Of a DNA stretch of 64,000 nt, positions 32,798 through 45,320 are shown piece after piece. Origin of the DNA: Pseudisothecium myosuroides (Eukaryota > Streptophyta > Bryopsida > Hypnales > Lembophyllaceae); the NCBI GenBank assembly GCA_951799445.1, contig OX637294.1:23337452-23401451 (forward strand), in the 5' to 3' direction. Each line of letters starts with the position of its first letter. The stretch's first letter is position 1. The position numbers and the translations under genes are program-made. The notes below the pieces were generated by a model. It did no database searches, was not told the DNA's origin, and saw only the letters and a program-made list of their open reading frames with translations.

Positions 32798-33596
32798 TCC
32801 ATACAATGCATCTAATTTTAGAAATCCAATACCAGCATGAGGCTGGGAATTTGGAGCTGCCCAAAAAATTTGATGCTCCTTTATTGCATGAGGAAAATTA
32901 GGAGGGAACAAGGGAATCGTAAGGAGAGTTGAATCAAAATGAGGTTCTGAAAAGGGAACCCTTTTCCCTTGTATCAATTTGAAGAAACCAAGAACTTCAC
33001 TATTTTGGAATTTGGATCATTTGGGGTGCAAAGATGTCACATTGGGTTGGGCAGGGTCAGTAAATGTATTAAAGAAAATTTGGACCCTGGGAGGCCATTT
33101 GACTTTTGGTGAATGTGCAAATATAGTGAAATAATTTAATTTATTTTTAAATAATAAAAAATGAATTTTTAATAAAAAATTTGACAAAGTCCACAAGTTG
33201 ACTTTCACTAGTAAGACTCTCTGTGAGCCAATTTAGACTAATATTTTTCTGCAATTGCACATTTTCATGTAGGAAAACGGTCTAGAATTTTGTCTAATGT
33301 GTTTGGTGCACAGACATTTTGGACAAGATAGATGGATGGTTTGAACATTTTTTTATTCTTAGAAGTTGGATTTTGGCCAAATAAAAAATAAATTATTGTC
33401 CTTAGTTGAAGTTTACCATTATTGAGTAACATGGCATTCCATGCTAAAATGTGGGCAAAAACATTTAAAGCAAAAAAGTAAAGGGCTAGATGTGAGTGGT
33501 AGTGGTGCAAGTGTATGGGTATGGGTGGAAACATAATCAATATGGATGTGGATGCGAAGGGGCGAGAATTCATTTAACTTGGGCAAGAGAGTTGTA
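32798..33596. other. Older repeat background, no gene
   Basis: AT-rich DNA between mobile units. The stretch near 33555-33600 is paralogous to 37793-37840. No convincing ORF. Confidence 0.45.
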
Positions 33597-33786
33597 CAGC
33601 AGAACCTCTCTAAGTTGATCGGTCCCGGACCGGTCTGACAGATTGATTTATAGAGGTTTATTGACTTAGAGAGGGTCATTTTTAGTCACAGCCTTTGTTA
33701 TGTGACCTAGTCCGGGACCAGTCTGACATGATTAGTTTACAGAGGTTTATCAACTTAGAGAGGATCAACTTAGAGAGGTTCTATTG
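33597..33786. mobile_element. pogo/Emigrant-like MITE with TA target duplication
   Basis: 190 bp. The ends CAGCAGAACCTCTCTAAGTT and, inverted, CAATAGAACCTCTCTAAGTT match for about 24 bp, and TA flanks both sides. The interior has two GTCCGGGACC/GTCCCGGACC blocks. A paralogous flank at 37793-37857 lacks the insert, which fixes its boundaries. It is related to the copy in GT47 intron 4. Confidence 0.85.
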
Positions 33787-33954
33787 TACTGAGGCGGAAA
33801 CACATATAGGGCCGGGGTGGACTGACCCCCTTGCTTGGCCGCTCAAGAAAATGCTGAATTTTTTAATTTTCCACACATGACAAAATTTGCAAATTTTGAA
33901 TTCATATTTGCAATCAAAGGCCCCCAGTTAGCTAGGAGAGGTGTTCAAGGTAAA
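33787..33954. other. Shared repeat fragment
   Basis: GGAAACACATATAGG at about 33797 recurs at about 37844. The segment 33882-33948 recurs at 9370-9440. Non-coding. Confidence 0.5.
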
Positions 33955-34892
33955 TTAACCCCTAAAGGACCGTTGTCCCTTCGGGGGACAAATGCGTTTT
34001 CGGGCAGGTAACTAAGGGCTGAAATTTTGTCGTGATTTTTTTTTTTAAATTTGGAGATAGAAAAACTGATAAGCTTTGTGGGAATATAATTTTTTTCACA
34101 ATCGGTGCCCGGGAACAAAAGTTATGACCATACAAGCTCAAAACAGGGGACGGGGGGCAACCCGGGCAACAAAAAAAATGGACAAAAATTTGGAATTTTT
34201 TTTAAAATATTTTTTTCTCATAGATTATATTTTTGTCAATCTGGAGAGCTTTGATTCATTTCATTTAGATTTGTTTTGAAAAAGTTATGGACATTCTTGT
34301 TTTTCGGGCAATTGGAGCATCTTCTTGGAAAAAATAACTTGTAGGATTCAATTCTGAATGCAATTTTTTCAATTTTTCAATTTTTTTATTTACATGGTCT
34401 GATTTACTTGCTAGAACAATCTCACCATTGGGATTAGTGCATTTTAATTCCATCTAAAATATATTAATATTTTAGATTTTCCTTCTATCTCAAACCTACT
34501 TCTACTTAACAATTTTTTAAGAATGAAATATTACGGGGTTTTGTTTGTTTGTTTTTCCCCTAGACTCTCAACTCAATTCTCTACTGTAAAGATTTAAAGC
34601 TCAAAACTCTATAGTAAAAAAATTTTAAGTTAAAAATGTTAAAAATAAAAAAATCTAGTCCCGCAATGTGCTGAAAAACTTGTTTTTTTCACTTTAAACA
34701 CAGATATCTTACAATTTGTGTGGTAAAAAATTATGAATTTTTTCCCACACACTCTCATACTAGTAACGTGTAAGATCCTACGGTTAGATGTGAAAAAAAA
34801 ACAATTTTCAATTTTTTTTTACTCTTTGCTATAGATATGACAATTTTGAGTGTTTTTTTGGCAAAAAAAGGCCTTGGTCCTTTAGGGGTTAA
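33955..34892 (+). mobile_element. TTAA-ended element, subfamily 1 (best-preserved forward copy)
   Basis: 938 bp. TTAACCCCTAAAGGACCGTT at the left and, inverted, TTAACCCCTAAAGGACCAAG at the right form a 17-bp perfect terminal inverted repeat including TTAA. After the left end comes a small hairpin (GTCCCTTCGGGGGAC). AT-rich, no ORF. The TTAA and CCC start are those of piggyBac-type transposons, but no transposase is present in the window. Confidence 0.85.
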
Positions 34893-35317
34893 TTGGGCAC
34901 AAAATAGGGCGCTTTTTTTTTTTTCACCCCTGCATTTTCCCAAGCGGTTGAGCGAGGGGGCCTGACCCACACACAGTAGGGTAAGAGTGCAACTGAAGGG
35001 GTGGCTGCGTCAAGAAAATAGACAGCAACATTGTGGGTGAAAATGTTGTATTTTTTCCTCTATCAATGCAATCGGTCCATGTGTTTCAACGGAAAAAAAA
35101 ATTTATTGGTTAAGGCAAAAATACAACTTAGGGGCAGGAACACATTTGGTATCAGGGGTTTTCTTTTGCACTGTAACACTACACCATGCAATAAATGGAG
35201 AATGGTCCTTCCAAATTTAATCCACTATCACTGTGCCACAACAGTGAGTTTGGCACCAAGGTGCCAAAAAATACAAAACTGTTCTGTATGGGCAAGACCA
35301 CAAACTGGGACAACTTC
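34893..35317. other. Repeat background, no gene
   Basis: Contains a GGGACAACTTCTTA segment next to 35318 that recurs near 37877. No gene recognised. Confidence 0.4.
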
Positions 35318-35894
35318 TTAACCCCTATAGGATGGGGGGTGAGCTTAGCTCTTATTTTCTTAACTAGCTCTTATAACAAGCATAATTCTTCATTTGTATG
35401 GAATAATTTTGATGATTGTCACCGTTGGAATGAAAGGGAACCTAAGTAGCATTTTTATGAAAAAAGTTGGCAAAATACCATAAGTTTTTAGAAAATGCCA
35501 CCATGGATAAGATTGATGAAAGATGTTCAATTAGGTGGTACTTTGTACATATGCTCAAATTGGAATGCTCAAAAGTGTTCCAAAAACTTTGATTTTTTTT
35601 CCACAAGTACATATAATCATGATTTTGATGTATAAATTTTTTTGGATCATTTGAAATGTGGAAAAAAGATATAAGGATTTGAAGTGACGGCCCAAAAAAA
35701 CTTCTCCATTCTCCAAAAATTCACCAAAAGTTACACACTCATTTTTTGATTAGATTGGATTGAAAAATTTAGCGAAAAAAATTACCTAGGATCTCTTTGT
35801 TGTTCACAAACTTTTAGTAAGGTTCACATTTCAAATTTTTTACAAATGTAGTTGCAGAAGCCACCTAGTGGCCTTGTGGTCGTTTAGAGGTTAA
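35318..35894. mobile_element. TTAA-ended short element (577 bp)
   Basis: Left end TTAACCCCTATAGGATGG; right end inverted TTAACCTCTAAACGACCACA. It shares the terminal TTAA at 35891-35894 with the next unit. Non-coding. Confidence 0.65.
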
Positions 35895-36806
35895 TACCTA
35901 AGGGCCCATTGTCCCGTTGGAGGACAAAATGGATTTTGGGCACGTTCCTATGAGTTTAATTTTGGTGAAACTTTCAAAACTTTCTCATAAGATAGAAAAA
36001 TTATTGGCTTTAGAAAAATGTAATTTGTATTTTAGTTAGTACATGGGAGCAAAAGCGGTTATACTACAATAAGCTTAGAATTGGTAGGTAGAAAAATAAA
36101 TTCACAAAGACTTGAAATAAAAAAATTTAAACTTGTTTCTCGTAGACTGTATTTTTTTCTAAATGCAATTCTTGGTTTCATTCCATTCGTGATGCAAAAG
36201 TTTTGGAGCACCTTATTTTTTTAGCAATCAAAGCATCTTTTTTGAAGAAAATAACTTATAGGATTTGTTTTAAAGCTCAATTTTCACTTTTTTTCAAAAC
36301 AAAAAATTCCACAAGAGTTCCAGAAGATTAACTTTGATGTTTAGAGCAATCTCATCTTTGGAATTAGTGTGTTTTAAATCCATCTAAGAGCTTTTAATGA
36401 TTTAGTTTTTCCCTCTTTCAAATACTTCTTCTACTTAACAATTTAAAAAAAATAAAAATCACCTTATTTTTATTAAAATTTTTTTTCTATATTCACAATT
36501 CAATTTTTCATGATAAATTTTTTTTAATTCAAAATGTATGGTGTAAAATTTTTAAGTTAAGAAGATTTAAAGTCTTGTAAATTGGTTTGCCAAGGTGCCA
36601 AAAAACATGAATTTTTTACTTTAAACATATTTGTCTTGCAATCTATGCCGCCAAAGTGTCTAAAATTTTTTCCACATATTTTCATATTAGTCTATTGCAA
36701 GATCATATGGTCAGATATGAAAAATAATACTATATTTAAATTTTTTGCTCTTTGCATTAGAAATGGCAATATTTGACGGAAAAAAGGCCTTGGGATTAGG
36801 GATTAA
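35891..36806 (+). mobile_element. TTAA-ended element, subfamily 2
   Basis: Begins TTAATACCTAAGGGCCCATT, with GTCCCGTTGGAGGACA as its left hairpin, and ends AAGGCCTTGGGATTAGGGATTAA. About 916 bp, non-coding, most like the copy split by the retrotransposon. It abuts units on both sides. Confidence 0.7.
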
Positions 36807-36810
36807 TCCC

Positions 36811-37737
36811 TTAAGTTCCATGACTATGTTTTCACCGAAAATGCTCAAAAAATTTCATTTTTAGTACAAGTACCACATTTTTGAAAAAAAACTTTTTTTG
36901 ACACATGTAACCATAGGATCTTGTAGTATGCTGACTTGTGAACACATTGTAAAAATTTCAGAAATTTCCACCGCGTGGATTGCAAGATATAAACATTCAA
37001 ATTCATAAATATCATTCTTTTGGCCCTGCAAAAAACAAGGCAGCTGCACTTCACAAGCTCACTTTCTATGAAAAAATGTCCCAAATTGTAGTGCTTCTTT
37101 GAATTCTATTTCCTAAAAAAGTTGTCTACATTCTTAAAAATTTCAAATCATTTGAAATAGTGTACAACATATAGGAAAAAAATAGTAAGTAGGAAGAAGT
37201 AGAAAATGATTCAAAATAAAAAATTGTTAAGAGTTTAATTATGGAATTGAAAAATGTCAATCCCAATGGTTGTAATGTTGTAATAAACAATCTACATCTT
37301 ATAATTGTGTTTTTTTCAAAAAATCTTGAAAATTGAGTGAAATAAACAACTTCAAAGTTTATTTTAGAGTAGAGAATCCAAAACTGCTGGCAAACTAAAA
37401 TTCCTCATAACTTTTGACTCATTGATCAAAATGGAATGATTTAAAGCTTTTCGCGTATAAATATAAATCTAAAAAATCAATTTCAAATTTTTGTTTTTCA
37501 AAAAAGTGATTTTTTTAATCTGCCCAGACTGCCCAGTTACAAAAAATAGTAACATATTAGGCCATAACGTTTGACTTCTATTTCCAAATGTCATGAAATT
37601 TAGTGCATATGAAAGATATTCCTCGTCCCCTTCTTCTATTAAAAATTCTACCTAAAATATGCAAATCCTCATTCACACGAACCTGTCCTAAAAAATTTAT
37701 GTTGCTAAAAATAGCAAGCTGGTCCTTTAGGGGTTAA
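36811..37737 (-). mobile_element. TTAA-ended element, subfamily 3, reverse orientation
   Basis: Starts TTAAGTTCCATGACTATG and ends GCTGGTCCTTTAGGGGTTAA. 927 bp, non-coding. Matches 38644-39571 in inverse orientation and 43133-44166 in the same orientation. Confidence 0.75.
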
Positions 37738-38643
37738 GGAAAAATTGGGGGCAATGTATTAGGCAAAAACATTATCAAGTGGTATAGAAACGCGAAGGAG
37801 AAGAATGCATTTTGCATAGGCGAGAATATTGTGCTAGGGTGGGAACACATATAGGAAGGCAAGAGCACAAAGGGACAACTTCTTAAGGGACATGGACATA
37901 AATGTAGTAGGAAAAATCTATAGAAAAATGTAATCTCAATATCATCGACATGTGGATTTCAAACCCAAATTGCCATTACACTTTAGGGGTTCAAAGCATT
38001 CAAACTTCAAAGGAAATTATACACAATTTGTTCAATTATAACATTTATACAATGCATTAAGATATCCTTTACAAATGCCAAGCATGCATTGGTGACTCTA
38101 ATTTATCAATGTGTTAATATACATGCCCGGGGGGGGCAACTTAGAAAAAATTAGCATGTTATGTGTGGCCAAAGATATGGTACATTTTATTCATTGCTCC
38201 TAAATTTTTGAAAAATATTTGAAATAATATATTATAGAAAGAACACGTGAATCACAATTATAATAAATATATGGGCATAATTAATTTAGCCAATTTTATA
38301 TTTTTAGATCTAATGTACCATGAAATAAAAGTATCCTAGACTGGGGCTATGAATAGGGTCATGTTTTAGGATCATGTCTTTGACTTCATATTTGAATGAT
38401 TCAATTGTATATCAATTTTATGTGAAGGTTGTGTTACATGTTGCATTCCAATTGATTTCTTGTTCAAATATCTTGTTTTTTTTGTGTTGCTTGGATGCAG
38501 GAGTCACGTTCATTCTAGACACTAAATATGTTTTGAATTCCTATGCAATGGCATTTATATATGATAACCTCTTTGTGTCCACAACTTTATTTGTAACTCA
38601 ATTTGTTAGGTGTTTAGCAATGTTCTTTGGTATTCAAGATCCT
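37738..38643. other. Repeat background with an empty MITE site, no gene
   Basis: 37793-37857 is paralogous to the DNA flanking the MITE at 33597-33786 but lacks the insert. An 8-G run lies at about 38130. An open frame at 38374-38733 runs into the next mobile unit and is not credible as a gene. Confidence 0.45.
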
Positions 38644-39571
38644 TTAACTCCTAAAGGACTAGCATGCGTTTTTTGGCAATATAAAAAATTTGGGCAGGTA
38701 CGAGTGAATGAAGATTTGCATATTTTAGGTTGAAATTTTAATAGAAGATGAGTATGAGGAATATCTTTCATGTGCATTAAATTTCATGACATTTGGAAAT
38801 ATGAATCAAATATTATGGCCTAATATGTTACTTTTTTTCTTAGTTGGGCAGTTTGGATAGATCAGAAAGAATCGTTTTTTTCAAAAATAAAAATTGGAAA
38901 TTGATTTTTTAGATTATATATACGTAGAAAGCTTTGAATCATTCCATTTCAATCAATAGGTCAGAAGTTATGAGGAGTTTTAATTTGCAGCCAGTTATGG
39001 ATTTTCTACTCTAAGATAAATTTGAAGTCCTTTATCTTACTCAATTTTTAATATTTTTTGAAAAACATAAAGTCATAGGATTTAAATTGTTTATTTCAAC
39101 ATTGCAACCGTTGGAATTGGCATTTTTCAATTCCATATCTAAATTCTTAACATTTTAGTACTCTAAATCATTCTCTACTTCTTTCTACTTACAATCTTTT
39201 TATATATTGTACAATTCCAAATGATGTGAAAATTTTCAAGCATGTAGCCAACTTGTCTAGGAAAAAGAATCCAAAGAAGCATCACCATTATGGACATTTT
39301 TTCATAGAAAAGTGACCTTGTGAAGTGCAGCTGCTTGTTTTTTGTAAGGCCAAACAAATGATTTCAGTGAATTTGTATGCTTACATCTTGCAATTCACAT
39401 GGTGGAAATTTTTGAAATTTTTACCACGTATTCTCAAGTCAGCATACTACAAGATCTTATAATTACTTGTGTCAAAAAAAGTTTTTTTTTTCAGAATTTA
39501 GTACTTGTACTAAAAATGGCAATTTTTGAATATTTTTGGTGAAAATATAGTCATGGAACTTTGGAGGTTAA
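38644..39571 (+). mobile_element. TTAA-ended element, subfamily 3, forward orientation
   Basis: Starts TTAACTCCTAAAGGACTAGC and ends GTCATGGAACTTTGGAGGTTAA. 928 bp, non-coding. Together with 36811-37737 it forms a widely spaced inverted pair. Confidence 0.75.
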
Positions 39572-41072
39572 TTATAATGAAGTAATAGTATATAAAAATT
39601 GTTGTATCTTTCAAATTCAAAGTAAGTTTATGGTATTTAAGATTATGAAAAATTAAAAAATTAGGTAATGATATGGTCTATTTAATTAGTCCCCTCTATC
39701 AAAATACCCCCATAAATAATATCCCTTGTTACACGTGATATGCAAACCCCCTTAAGAGTCACCCCCTGTATATGCATGACAAATTGAAAACTAATATCGA
39801 TAAACTTGTATTTATAATAATAAAAAATATATGGTTGTGCATTGATTAGAAGAATAGCAATACCATCAAAGTAGGCTTGAATAATACTTCAAGTCCTCGA
39901 CTAGTTATCTAAAGAATCCCTACTCTCACCCGTATATGGATAAGTCAATGGTATACTATTACCTTCACGCCCTAATTTATTGTGGCCATTCCACCTTGTA
40001 ACAGATTGATTTTAATGCACATTGAATTTTTAAACTACTATATATTATTCTTGGTTGATCTAAAGAATAATTGCTATTTTATTTGGTCCTTCCAAATGTA
40101 GGGCTGGATTGATTTCAAATATCCTACGCGAAAGTCAAATTTGTAAAAAATAATTCAAAATATAATTAAACATGACATCTAATGAAATTTTGAGAAATTA
40201 TAACGTGGCATAATTGAATAGTGTAAAAAATATAAATGAAAATAATCTTAATCCTTAAAAAACCACAAAGTTGAAGTTGTGAGTACCAATAAAGCTGCAA
40301 GTATTGGTAAAGCCCTAACAACCAGTAAAGTTGTGAGTTACAAAATATTTTAAATTGTGCTAAAGGTCATGAAATTTTCCAAACCTTATAAAATGAGCTT
40401 CCAAATTTTTTTAATCAAGTTAACAAATGGAAATTTAATCAAAAAAGGAAATGATTTTGTATGGGGCCTAACAAATCTAACCCTTACGTACAATACACAT
40501 CAAAAAATTTAAAATACTGGATATCATTTTTGGTAGCTCTAACTCTCTAAGGTTTGCTATTTTTTTTGGTCCATTTCACCTTAGGGTTGGATTGATTTTA
40601 AATGCCTATTATGACTTTTTTCTAACCAACAAGTATCAGTCTTGTTTGCTTTAAAGGTTTGCTGCTCTATTTTGTCCATGCAACCTCAGAAGTTGGATCA
40701 CATTTAATTGCAAGTGGAGATAATTGTTTTGTCACCAATAATATTAGTTTGTAAGCAATAGTATCATATTGATTTAGTAAAAGGGTTCAACAAATCGAAA
40801 GGTCATGGATCTCAAAAAATCCTTCCAAAGCCTAATACTCTAGATTACCAACTTAGAGTTCCTAGTAAAGATCAAGAACTTGAGACTCAATTAGAGGGAT
40901 GGGCACCAATTTCAAGGGTGAAAGTGCATGGTTTGTATGCAAACATATAGGCGCAGGCATATTAACTAGGCATAACTTTATAAGACCAAGCCAATGCAAG
41001 TAAGAGCAACATTACCAAGACTAGCATACACTTTCTTGGGCCTTACACGTAGAATATACCATAGAAATCTGT
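39572..41072. other. AT-rich DNA with degenerate direct repeats, no gene
   Basis: A TTGCTATTTTATTTGGTCC...GGATTGATTT block at about 40072 recurs at about 40551 and, weaker, at about 40668. No gene recognised. Confidence 0.45.
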
Positions 41073-41688
41073 TTTAGTTTCTAAAGGACCTTTTGTCCCC
41101 TCAGGGAACAATTTGGGTCCAAATAGGTTCCTATTGTCTCAATTTGTAGTAAATTTTTTTGAATTTTTTTGAGGTTGCGTACTTTTGAGAAAACTTTGGG
41201 TATATATAAATTTTATTTCAATTGGTGCCTAGGAGCAAAAGTTATGGTTTAATAAGCCAAAAACAAAGATTCAAGGGCAACACAAAAATATCACAAAAAG
41301 TCAAAATAAATCTTTTTAATGAGTGAAAATTAATTTTTTTTCCTTGAATTTTTTTCCTATATTTTCAACTCAAATATTCAATATAAAAAGTTAAGAAATC
41401 AATCAATAGTACAAAAAATTTAAATTAAAAAGATTCAAAGCCAAAAAATCTAGTCATACAAGGTGTAAAAAAATTTGTTTTCTTCACTTTGGATTCAAAT
41501 ATTTTACAATCGAGGCGGTCAAAGTTTCTGAAATTTCTTTCATACATATTTATATTAGTCTAGTATAAGATCCACAGTTAGATGTGCAAAAAATAACAAA
41601 ATTTCAAAGTTTTTTGCTCTTTGCAATAGAAATGGCAGTTTTGAGTGTTTTTTGATGGAAAAAAAAGCCTCTGTCTTTTAGGGGTTAA
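41073..41688 (+). mobile_element. TTAA-type element, subfamily 2, internally deleted
   Basis: The left end TTTCTAAAGGACCTTTTGTCCCC has lost its TTAACCC; the right end is GTCTTTTAGGGGTTAA. About 616 bp. It is collinear with 35891-36806 at both ends but lacks roughly 300 bp of the middle. Confidence 0.65.
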
Positions 41689-43132
41689 AAAGTCAAACTT
41701 TGTTGCATTTTATTGTTGGTAGTAGAACTGTGCACATTTTATGCTTTTTTTTTACAATATTTGTTTCTAAAAAATGATTGTAGAAGTGATTGCAAAAAAC
41801 ACTTGTCCTATTTTCTGTCAAACGTTCAATACAGAAGTTGTTTTGTACCATAGGTATTACAAAAATGATTGAATGAACATGAAATTCAAAAGTAAGTTGC
41901 TTATTACAATAGAAAGTGTACTTGAATTATTTCAATTTTTTCAAAATTAATTCAATAGGTGAGATTGAATTTCAAATATATATCATACATACGGTTTGGG
42001 TGTTTTTTAGTACTATCAAGTACCTTTTTTGAAGAGTTACATTGTCAAATTTGATAGGTTAGCTCTTCTACTAGAATCGCACTTTCTCAAGAGAGGGATT
42101 TTCAAAAACATGTTCTAAATGTGTCTTACATTGGCCTAAAGTGTTCTACATTCAGGTTGAATTTACATTGAATTAAAAATGGTTGAATTGGACTTGAAAC
42201 TATGTGAGGACACTTTTGGTCCCCTTGGGCAGTGAGGGGCTAAGCAATAAATTTCCCCCCAAAAAAACACTACATAAATGTGTCCTTGCTTCCCTTTGAA
42301 TCATGGTAATTTAAAAAAAATTCAATATAGCCAGACATGATAAGTTGATTCAATTACTATGTTTTGTACTAATTCTATATGTGAGGGTCAAATCCAACAA
42401 GGGATTGTCAAAAATGAATTTCCTTGTCAAAATATGTCCTTGTCATCTTAAAAACACCCCATGAAGACATGTGGTACTTTCTGAGAAATTTTATTTTGAC
42501 ACTTCATTCCTTGTGTTTTCTTTGTTCTTTGATAGCCATCTACACTGAATAGGGAAATTAGGTTGCTCCACACTAATATCTCGACATTCTACACTATATC
42601 AATATCACAATTACTGTAGAAGGATGCAGTGATGTGGGAAACATGTGTGTTGCATGGGTTGTGTACAAGTTGATGGCTTGAGATTAGAGAATGGCTTGTG
42701 CCTCCATCTGGACAAGCAATGAGTCATAGGATAACATGAGGTAACTTTTTTGTGGTAAGGCAACCTAATTGTCAAGGCAACCCAATTTCACTATTTAGTT
42801 TACAAAATTACAAAATCTGAACCCTGTAAAGGGCCGTTTGACTTTTGGCCTCGATGCAATTATAAAAAAAATTTAAAAAAAAAAAATCATTAAAAAAAAA
42901 TTAATTAATTTTTTTAATTACCATTCTAACGTGGTACTAATATTGATCACGTGGGATATATATATATATATATATATATATTCTTTTGTTTTTACATTGT
43001 TGCATGCAGTCAAACGGCCTTCTACTGGCCTCAATTTTTTTCTAATGAAATACTTAGTAGCAGACTTTGGAAGTGTCATCAATTCTTGACTTTTAGGAAT
43101 TCTAGGCATACTTGATACCATTGTAAGAAAAT
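41689..43132. other. Repeat-derived DNA, no gene
   Basis: Includes a relic at about 42170-42243 (TTGAATTGGACTTGAAACTA and onwards) of the right end of the unit at 11090-12063, and a pure AT repeat at 42956-42981. No gene seen. Confidence 0.45.
42956..42981. repeat. (AT)n microsatellite
   Basis: 26 bp of uninterrupted AT dinucleotides. Confidence 0.95.
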
Positions 43133-44166
43133 TTAAACCTAAAGTTCTATGACTATGTTTTCACCAAAAATGCTCAAAAATTGCCATTTTTAGTACAAGT
43201 ATCAAATTTTTGAAAGAATTTTTTTTGACACATGTAACCATAGGGTCTTGTAGTATATTGACTTGAAAACACGTGGTAAAAATTTCAAAAATTTCCATCT
43301 CGTGGATTGCAATACATATGCATTTAAATTCACTTAAATCATTTTTTTGTTCCTCCAAAAAACAAGGCAATTGCACTTTACAAAGTCACATTTGTACAAA
43401 AAAATGCCCCATATGATGGTGCTTCTTTGGATTCATTCTTAAAGAAAAATTGTCTACTTGCTTGAAAAATTTGAGATCATTTGGAATTGTACAACATAAA
43501 GGAAAATAATAGTAAGTAGGAAGAAATTGAGAATGATTCAAAATACTAAATTGTTAAGAATTTACTTCTAGAATTGAAAAATGCCAATTGCAATGTTGTA
43601 ATGATCAATCTACATCCTATGATTATATTTTTTTCAAAAAATATTGAAAATTGAATAAGATAAAGGACTTCAAAGTTTATTTTAGAGTAGAGAATCCATA
43701 ACTACTTGCAAACTAAAACTCCTTATTATTATTTTTTTTTTTTTTTTATACACATGGACAATTTTCATTGATAGAGGCAAACAATACATTGAACCAAGGG
43801 AACTAGTCCCCATGGAAAGTATTTTTGCCAACTCTTCATAACTTTTGACCCATTGATCAAAATGGAATGATTCAAAGCTTTTCACGTATATATAATTCTA
43901 GAAAACCAATTTCAAATTTTTGTTTTTGAAAAAAGTGATTGTTTCTAATTTTCCCTAACTACTCATTTACAAAAAAAAATAACATACTAGGCATTAACTT
44001 TTGACTTATATTTCCAAATGTCATGAAATTTAGTGCATATGAAAGATCTTCCTTGTCTCCACCTTCTATTAAAATTTCAACCTAAAATATTCATATCCTC
44101 ATTCACACCAGCTTGCCCCAAATTTCTATATTGCCAAAAAATGCATGTTAGTCCTTTAAGGGTTAA
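43133..44166 (-). mobile_element. TTAA-ended element, subfamily 3, with a nested LINE tail
   Basis: Starts TTAAACCTAAAGTTCTATG and ends GTCCTTTAAGGGTTAA. It is 1,034 bp including a foreign piece of about 115 bp at 43722-43836; without it the unit is about 919 bp, the family length. Non-coding. Confidence 0.7.
43722..43836 (-). mobile_element. 5'-truncated LINE 3' end with poly(A)
   Basis: On the minus strand a short unique sequence containing TTTGCCTCTATCAATGAAAA ends in a long A run followed by AATAATAAT. It interrupts the subfamily 3 unit at a point where the copies at 36811 and 38644 are continuous. Such a short 3' end with a tail is typical of truncated plant L1-type insertions. The LINE family itself cannot be named. 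Confidence 0.6.
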
Positions 44167-44380
44167 AGGGACATTCCAACAAAAATTACATGTTGAATTT
44201 GGAAAAAAAAATTCTCTCACAATCTATATTTCATACTGAGACAATGAAATCTTTTCAAAAAGTTTTCAATGCTTTTTGAAAAGGAATGAGCTTGAGAATA
44301 ATTAAATGGTGAAGTATCATAGAAAGTGCTAGAAGACTATTTATCACCTTCAAGACTTTAATCAATCTTACTTCCAAAGT

Positions 44381-45320
44381 TTAACCCCTAAAGGACCAAG
44401 GTCTTTTTTCTGCCAAAAAACACTCAAAACTGCCATATCTATAGCAAAGAGTAAAAAAAATTGAAAAATGTTTTTTTTTTCACATCTAACCGTAGGAGCT
44501 TACACCTAACTAGTATGAGAGTGTGAGGAAAAAATTTCAGAATTTTTGACAGCACAGATTGCCTGATATCTGCGTTTAATAAAAGTGGAAAAAACAAGTT
44601 TTTCAACACATTGCAGGACTGGATTTTTTTACTTTGAACATTTTTAACTTAAATTTTTTGCACTACAGAGTTTAGAGCTTTAAATCTTTAAAGTGCAAAA
44701 TTGAGTTGAGAGTCTAGGAAAAAAAATTAATTCAAAAATACTTAATTATCATTCTTAAAAAAAATTGTTAAGTAGAAGTAGGTATGAGACAGAAGGAAAA
44801 TCTAAAATATTAATATATTTTAGATGGAATTAAAATGCACTAATCCCAATGGTGAGATTGTTCTAGCAAGTAAATCAGACAATGTAAAAAAAAAATTGAA
44901 AAATTAAAAAAATTGCATTCAGAAATTAATCCTACAAGTTATGTTTTTCAAGAAGATGCTCTAACTGCCCGAAAAATAAGAATGTCCATAACTTTCTCGT
45001 AACAAATCCAAATGAAATGAATCAAAGCTTTTTAGATAGACAAAAATATAGTCTATGGAAAAAAAATATTAAAAAAAAAAATCAATTTTTTTCCATTTTT
45101 TTTGCTGCCCAGGCTGCCCCCCGTCCCTTGTTTTGACCTTATTTGGTCATAACTTTTGTTCCCAGGCACCGATTGTGAAAAAAATTATATTCCCACAAAG
45201 CTTATCAGTTTTTCTATCCCCAAAAAAAGTTTCAAAAAATCACAACAATATTTCAGCCCGTAGGTACCTGCCCGAAAACGTAGTTGTCCCCCGAAGGGAC
45301 AATGGTCCTTTAGGGGTTAA
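44381..45320 (-). mobile_element. TTAA-ended element, subfamily 1, reverse orientation
   Basis: Starts TTAACCCCTAAAGGACCAAG and ends AATGGTCCTTTAGGGGTTAA. 940 bp with a 17-bp perfect terminal inverted repeat. Nearly collinear inverse copy of 33955-34892. Non-coding. Confidence 0.85.

Noticed and set aside
38374..38733. 119-codon plus-strand open frame
   Set aside because: It crosses the boundary of a TTAA unit at 38644 and lacks recognisable features.
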